The position numbers and the translations under genes are program-made. A stretch of 64,000 nucleotides of DNA from Porphyra umbilicalis (lineage: Eukaryota; Rhodophyta; Bangiophyceae; Bangiales; Bangiaceae). The stretch covers positions 94,016 to 158,015 of the forward strand of contig KV918935.1 of the NCBI GenBank assembly GCA_002049455.2, written 5' to 3'. Shown here piece after piece: positions 60,253-64,000 of the stretch (the first letter of the stretch is position 1; every line of letters starts with the position of its first letter). The notes under the pieces are model-generated. The model saw only the letters and a program-made list of their open reading frames with translations. It ran no database searches and was not told where the DNA came from.

Positions 60253-62468
60253 ATGGGGTCTAGCCTAGGCTGTACTGATGAGGACCGCGTGCCGCTGTGC
60301 CGCGCGTTTGTCGAGGTGAACGGTGATCCGGTGATGGCTACCGGGCGGTCAAAGGACGAGCTGTGGGCGGCTGTGCAAAAAGAATTGGACGGACCTGATG
60401 GCCAAGAAGGGTCATCTGCGCGTCAAGCGCAATGTGAGCGCGCTCAAGAAGCAGTTCAAGAATATTCGAAAGGGGGTGAGCACCAGGGGCTTTTGAATCG
60501 GTCAGTTTTCATAGAATCAGAATATACTCCACTTGCGCTAACATGCATTCAGATTTGAGTTTTCGATGATGTCATGTATCTGAATTCGAATCTGACCTCG
60601 TTGGCCGGAGTAAGGATCAGCATGATATTCGGATATGTTATCGCTCCGATTATGATTTTACTCTGTGTACCTAGAGTGAGTATATTCCTTCCAAGGACGT
60701 TCCTGCGTAAATGGGGATCGGCGCATGTACCAGTGACAGGTTGTCCGACGATGCAGCCAAGAAAGTCTGGCGCCAGCCGACGTACGTTTTGAGGTGGTCT
60801 CAATCTCCTGGGAAACTGGAGTTGTATGGTGTACCTGCACAATTCCAGCGTGCATACTAACAGCTACAATTTCGTCATCGGCCACCGAAAGATTTCCGGT
60901 GCTGCGGGCAGTGCTCCCCAAGACACGACGAGTGCTCGTCGGGGTGCAAAAGTGGTGGACCCCGGAGGGTGTTGTGACAGCACAGGGGCGCAGATTTCAC
61001 GCGTCGAGAAGCAGGGGGGCAGGGCTGCTCCTCACGTGAAGAGGATATGATTATGATGCGGATAACCAAACAATTTCACGTCGTGGTCCGGGCATCCGGC
61101 TCGGGTGTGCCAGACACATTTCCCTCACAGTTGCGAAGGTCCGGCCATTATCTCCGAGCTGGTAGCCAGCATTGGCATCTTGTTCGCCTGCGGCGTCGCA
61201 AGGGCGGCCCCAAAATGCTGTCGTAGCGCACAGCCGAGTCCGGGGGTCGGAAAAACTCAAGCAAAGTATCTGTAATCTGATTACATTATATCCTGCCCTC
61301 GGAGAATTATTAAGGCACATTATAATCATCGGTGCATTGACAGAGTACATTAAGAATATGCAGCCACGGCATGAATATGGATATATCCGAGTATCCTGTG
61401 CGGATATATCTAGCTCAACTTTATCCTCCTCAGCCCCTGGTGAGCACCTTTAGCTCTCACTACCTGGCGGTCAAGAACATGCAAACTACGGGCGACTTGT
61501 CGGAGGAGATCATCATCAGTGGGGCCATCGCACGGTACTGCTCGCTGGACATCTACGAGGCCATCCGCAAAGACCAGGAGCAGGACAAGCGCAAGGGCAA
61601 GGCGGAAAAGCGGAAGGGGAAGCTCGCGCATTGCTAGTGGGTGGCATGCTGGCGCGTGCTGCGCACGTCGGACAGGTTCAGCGGCGCTGCCAACACTACC
61701 GAAGAGCACAGCGTGGAACCGGATTACTCGTCGGACAAAGACGCCGACAGCGGCAGTACGAACAGCCCCAGTACGCGCAACAAGGGCTACCAGCGCCGAC
61801 CGTGTGGCATTAAGGCCGCCAAGCTGAACAGGTCCGAGGACGCGGGCATGGAGAGGGAGGTCAAGGCGAGTACGGCGGCTGTGGACAAGTTGACGGCGGC
61901 GCAGCAAGAGCGCACCGCGCTGTGCTTTTTCGACTCCCCTGCAATGCGCAACACCCCGGAGGCGGCCAAGTATCTCCGAGCTGTGATGCAGAAGATGATG
62001 GCAAGTACCGGCCTGGTGAAGAAGCCTGCGCTGCCTACCCCACCAAAGCCTACCCCACCTAAGCCGGCAAAGACCAAACCTGTGTCGGATATCCACGTTG
62101 TCGAGGTCGACAACGGCGTGGCCGCCCTGGAAGTCTCCTCCATCTCTGCCGATGCGACTTCGTCGGCACCGCCGGCGCCCGCCCCGACCGCCGGAGCCAA
62201 CTCCGCGCCGGGGGAGGACCCACCGGCGGCGCCCGTGGCAGCAGATACCACTGCAGCTGCCACGGCTCCAGCGGACAAGGCGGCGACGCCGGCGGCGCCA
62301 GCGAAGCAGCGCAGCTGGGGGGGCGACAACCAGCGCGGCCGCAAGGCGCAAGCCGCAAAGCAGCTGGCCGCCTCTGCGTCTCTCAACAAACCACTCGAGA
62401 CCACCCGCGGCCTCGAGCACAGCAGCGAGTCTGAAACGACGACAACAACCAACACGGAGTCTGAGTAG
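60253..62468 (+). CDS. Myb/SANT-like (NAM-associated type) protein, split by a transposon
   Basis: ATG at 60253. Exon 1 carries GCTDEDRVPLCRAFVEVNGD and RSKDELWAAVQK, the Myb-like domain found in Harbinger partner proteins. At an A5 run (60377-60381) the phase shifts by one base into NWTDLMAKKGHLRVKRNVSA. After the 954-bp insertion (60485-61438) the gene resumes FSSHYLAVKNMQ and ISGAIARYCSLDIYEAI. It passes a TAG at 61635-61637 and continues with WVACWRVLRTSDRFSG and RRPCGIKAAKL, the latter the RP.G.KAAK motif of NAM-like C-terminal domains, to a stop at 62466-62468. The Ala/Pro-rich tail is low complexity. No Harbinger transposase is adjacent; the nearest is at 38621. Confidence 0.7.
60475..60484. 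other. left 10-bp target-site duplication of inserted element
   Basis: GGTGAGCACC, identical to 61439-61448. It contains a good splice donor, G|GTGAGC. Confidence 0.85.
60485..61438. mobile_element. 954-bp DNA transposon insertion, candidate introner
   Basis: The ends are AGGGGCT and its complement AGCCCCT, flanked by an exact 10-bp duplication. A/T-richer than the host gene and without a transposase frame, so non-autonomous. A duplication of 9-10 bp suggests a Mutator-like family, but the short inverted ends do not decide it. GTGAGC in the left duplication and CTCCTCAG at the right end would make a 958-bp GT-AG intron (60476-61433) in phase 0, so the host frame would survive. Confidence 0.78.
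61439..61448. other. right 10-bp target-site duplication
   Basis: GGTGAGCACC, identical to 60475-60484. Confidence 0.85.
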
Positions 62469-63009
62469 TGTATCGAGTGTGTTGCTTTGTTCGTTGTGCC
62501 GTAGCTCCATGTGACAGCAGTCCGATACCACGAAAGGTGTTTTTCATCCCTGTTGGGGTTTTTTTTTTCAGACACTTGTGTCCACGCCCTTCTCGGTGCA
62601 CACCATTTCCAGTGACGCAGCGCACGCAGCTGGGCGGCGGCGTCAAAGCCATCCGCAGGCGCGTCCCCCACTAGCTTCACGCCGGGCGCGTCACAGAGTT
62701 AGTCCCTCATATTCCCCCTTACCCACCATTGCCCGCCTCTCTCCCCTCCGCACGTCGCACCCCGTCCGCCTAGCCGCCGACAGCGTCACCACAGCAACAA
62801 TGGCGACCACAACAGCTGTTGCTGCAGCGGCGGCAGCCCACGCAGTCCTCGCCGCCGGTACTACAGGAGTGCCCCACAGGGCGGAAAAAAACGCTGTGCC
62901 GCAGAACAGCTGTCTAAGGACCATCACCCCCCCCGCCTGTCCGCCCGACGAGCGGCTGCCGGCCGCCACGGCCGCTCCGCCCAGCGGCACCTGCCAGGCT
63001 GCCCGCCGT
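62469..63009. other. 3' flank and GC-rich region
   Basis: T-rich piece at 62538-62570 may be the end of the Myb-like transcript. From 62800 open frames on both strands are composition-driven; no gene called. Confidence 0.4.
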
Positions 63010-63430
63010 TCCGAGAGAACGCCGTCCAGCAAGGCTGCCTGCCGCGGGAGCGTGCCGCCCAGCCAGGGCGGCCGCCGCGGGAGGGCGCCGCCCAGCCAGG
63101 GCGGCCGCCACGGGAGCGCGCCACCTTGCGAGGCTGCCTGCCGTGCCGAGGGGGCGCCGCCCAGGCAGGGCGCCTGCCGCGGGAGAGCACCAGCCATCCC
63201 GGCTGCCCGCCGTGCCCGGGCGCGCCGCCCACCGAGGCTGCCCGCCGTGCGGGGCCGCGCCGCTTACCGAGGCTGCCCGCCGCGCGGGGGCGCGGCGCCC
63301 CGCCAGACTGCCCGCCGTGCCGCGAGCGGCCGCCCAGCCAGGGCGCCCGCCGCGAGAGCGCGCCGCCCAGCCAGGCTGCCTGCCGTCCCGGGGGCGCACC
63401 GCTCAGCCAGGGCGCCCGCCGTGCGGACCG
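63010..63430. repeat. degenerate 33-bp minisatellite, about 12 copies
   Basis: Units of the form GCCAGGGCGGCCGCCGCGGG plus (A/T)GCGCGCCGCCCA, 33 bp. One frame reads SQGGRRGRAPP-like 11-residue repeats. High divergence between units. Confidence 0.8.
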
Positions 63431-63545
63431 CCACCGTCGCCGACAGTTACCGAGCCTGTCGCCGTGGGCGCGGCCATGCGCCGCCAAGAGCACGCCTGCC
63501 GCATCGGAACGCGTTTGTGCCGCATCGGAACGCGTTTCGTTCGGC

Positions 63546-64000
63546 CAGCCTAGAATCCCAAGGATCGAACATCATTTATCAGCGTGGGCTTTCGACAGAA
63601 CCAAACTGAATCCGCATTCTTCGAGCGCAACGCTTCTTGTTTCGGGAGTCTTGGGATCAGTCGAACGATGCGTTTAATAAATGGCCCCGCATGACCCTTG
63701 CCAGGCCTGTGTCGTGTGCACAGAGTTCAATGTGCCAGAATACATACATATCCCTACACATCTCATATCCTACTTTTCGAGCGGGGGGCACCAAGCAAGC
63801 ATGTTGATGGTGCCCAGAATGGCAACGCTCATGCATCTCTTATCGAAATAAAGAGTCACCTAACTATATTCATTTCCAAATTTTGTGAGTTTGCTATTGC
63901 GTGTCTTGTGATCATGTTGTGTACCTGTCGCATGCTCTTTTCCTGAGTCTCGTATGGATCCTGACATGGCAAGAGATCCGTTATTTGACACCGAACTTGC
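63546..64000. other. unannotated right end
   Basis: Moderate to A/T-rich sequence. No gene or repeat supported. Confidence 0.4.

Noticed and set aside
62578-63609. A 343-codon Ala/Arg/Pro-rich frame with an internal ATG at about 62800
   Set aside because: Largely the 33-bp minisatellite, with comparably long frames on the opposite strand.

Overview
The window reads as a nuclear chromosome segment from a GC-rich eukaryote. It holds spliced or frame-broken genes, no bacterial-style operons, and several superfamilies of eukaryotic transposable element nested together. Ty3/gypsy and Ty1/copia retrotransposons, PIF/Harbinger (DDE_Tnp_4 and Plant_tran types), a Tnp2/CACTA-like transposase and a hAT-type MITE, on GC-rich, minisatellite-laden DNA, would suit a genome such as a bangiophyte red alga. 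That assignment is inference. No clear single-copy host housekeeping gene was found, so the whole window is best described as accessory, repeat-rich DNA.

Layout: 1-6571 is the 3' part of a Ty3/gypsy chromovirus: a decayed pol ending in a chromodomain, then about 3 kb with a long antisense ORF, a polypurine tract and the 3' LTR. 6572-16900 is mostly non-coding. It holds tandem repeats, one copy of a 706-bp dispersed repeat, a hAT MITE with 18-bp inverted ends and a perfect 8-bp target-site duplication, and a 3.6-kb GC-rich block bounded by inverted copies of a palindromic sequence. 16928-28934 is the most unusual block. A Tnp2-like transposase (+) converges on a JmjC dioxygenase/histone-demethylase-like ORF (-), which is preceded in the same frame by a second long ORF and a 174-bp coding minisatellite. 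A divergent hypothetical gene and 197-bp hairpin-rich repeats lie upstream.

30140-33417 is a PIF/Harbinger pair: a three-exon transposase (+) convergent with a Myb/SANT-like protein (-). 33894-38620 holds the second copy of the 706-bp repeat and low-complexity DNA. 38621-40382 is a Plant_tran (PF04827-type) transposase. 40560-43340 is a GC-rich tandem array interrupted by a solo copia LTR with a perfect 5-bp target duplication and a tRNA-like insert. 43590-48230 is a rearranged minus-strand copia element with 169-bp repeats and five exactly phased CACGTG boxes on its 3' side. 48196-50289 is a DDE-type transposase pseudogene open in one frame except for three stops. 53697-58349 is a near-complete plus-strand copia element with a truncated 3' LTR. 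58595-59403 is a solo gypsy LTR inside a 48-bp minisatellite. 60253-62468 is a Myb-like gene split by a 954-bp transposon whose ends also form a phase-0 GT-AG intron. The right end is GC-rich minisatellite.

Two decay signatures recur. Retroelements and the larger DNA-transposon genes stay in one frame and are broken only by TGA or TAG, usually where a C-to-T or G-to-A change would explain the stop. Harbinger and Myb-like genes instead lose frame at homopolymer runs (T8, C5, G8, A5). The first fits deamination of methylated DNA; the second fits either real slippage or assembly indels.
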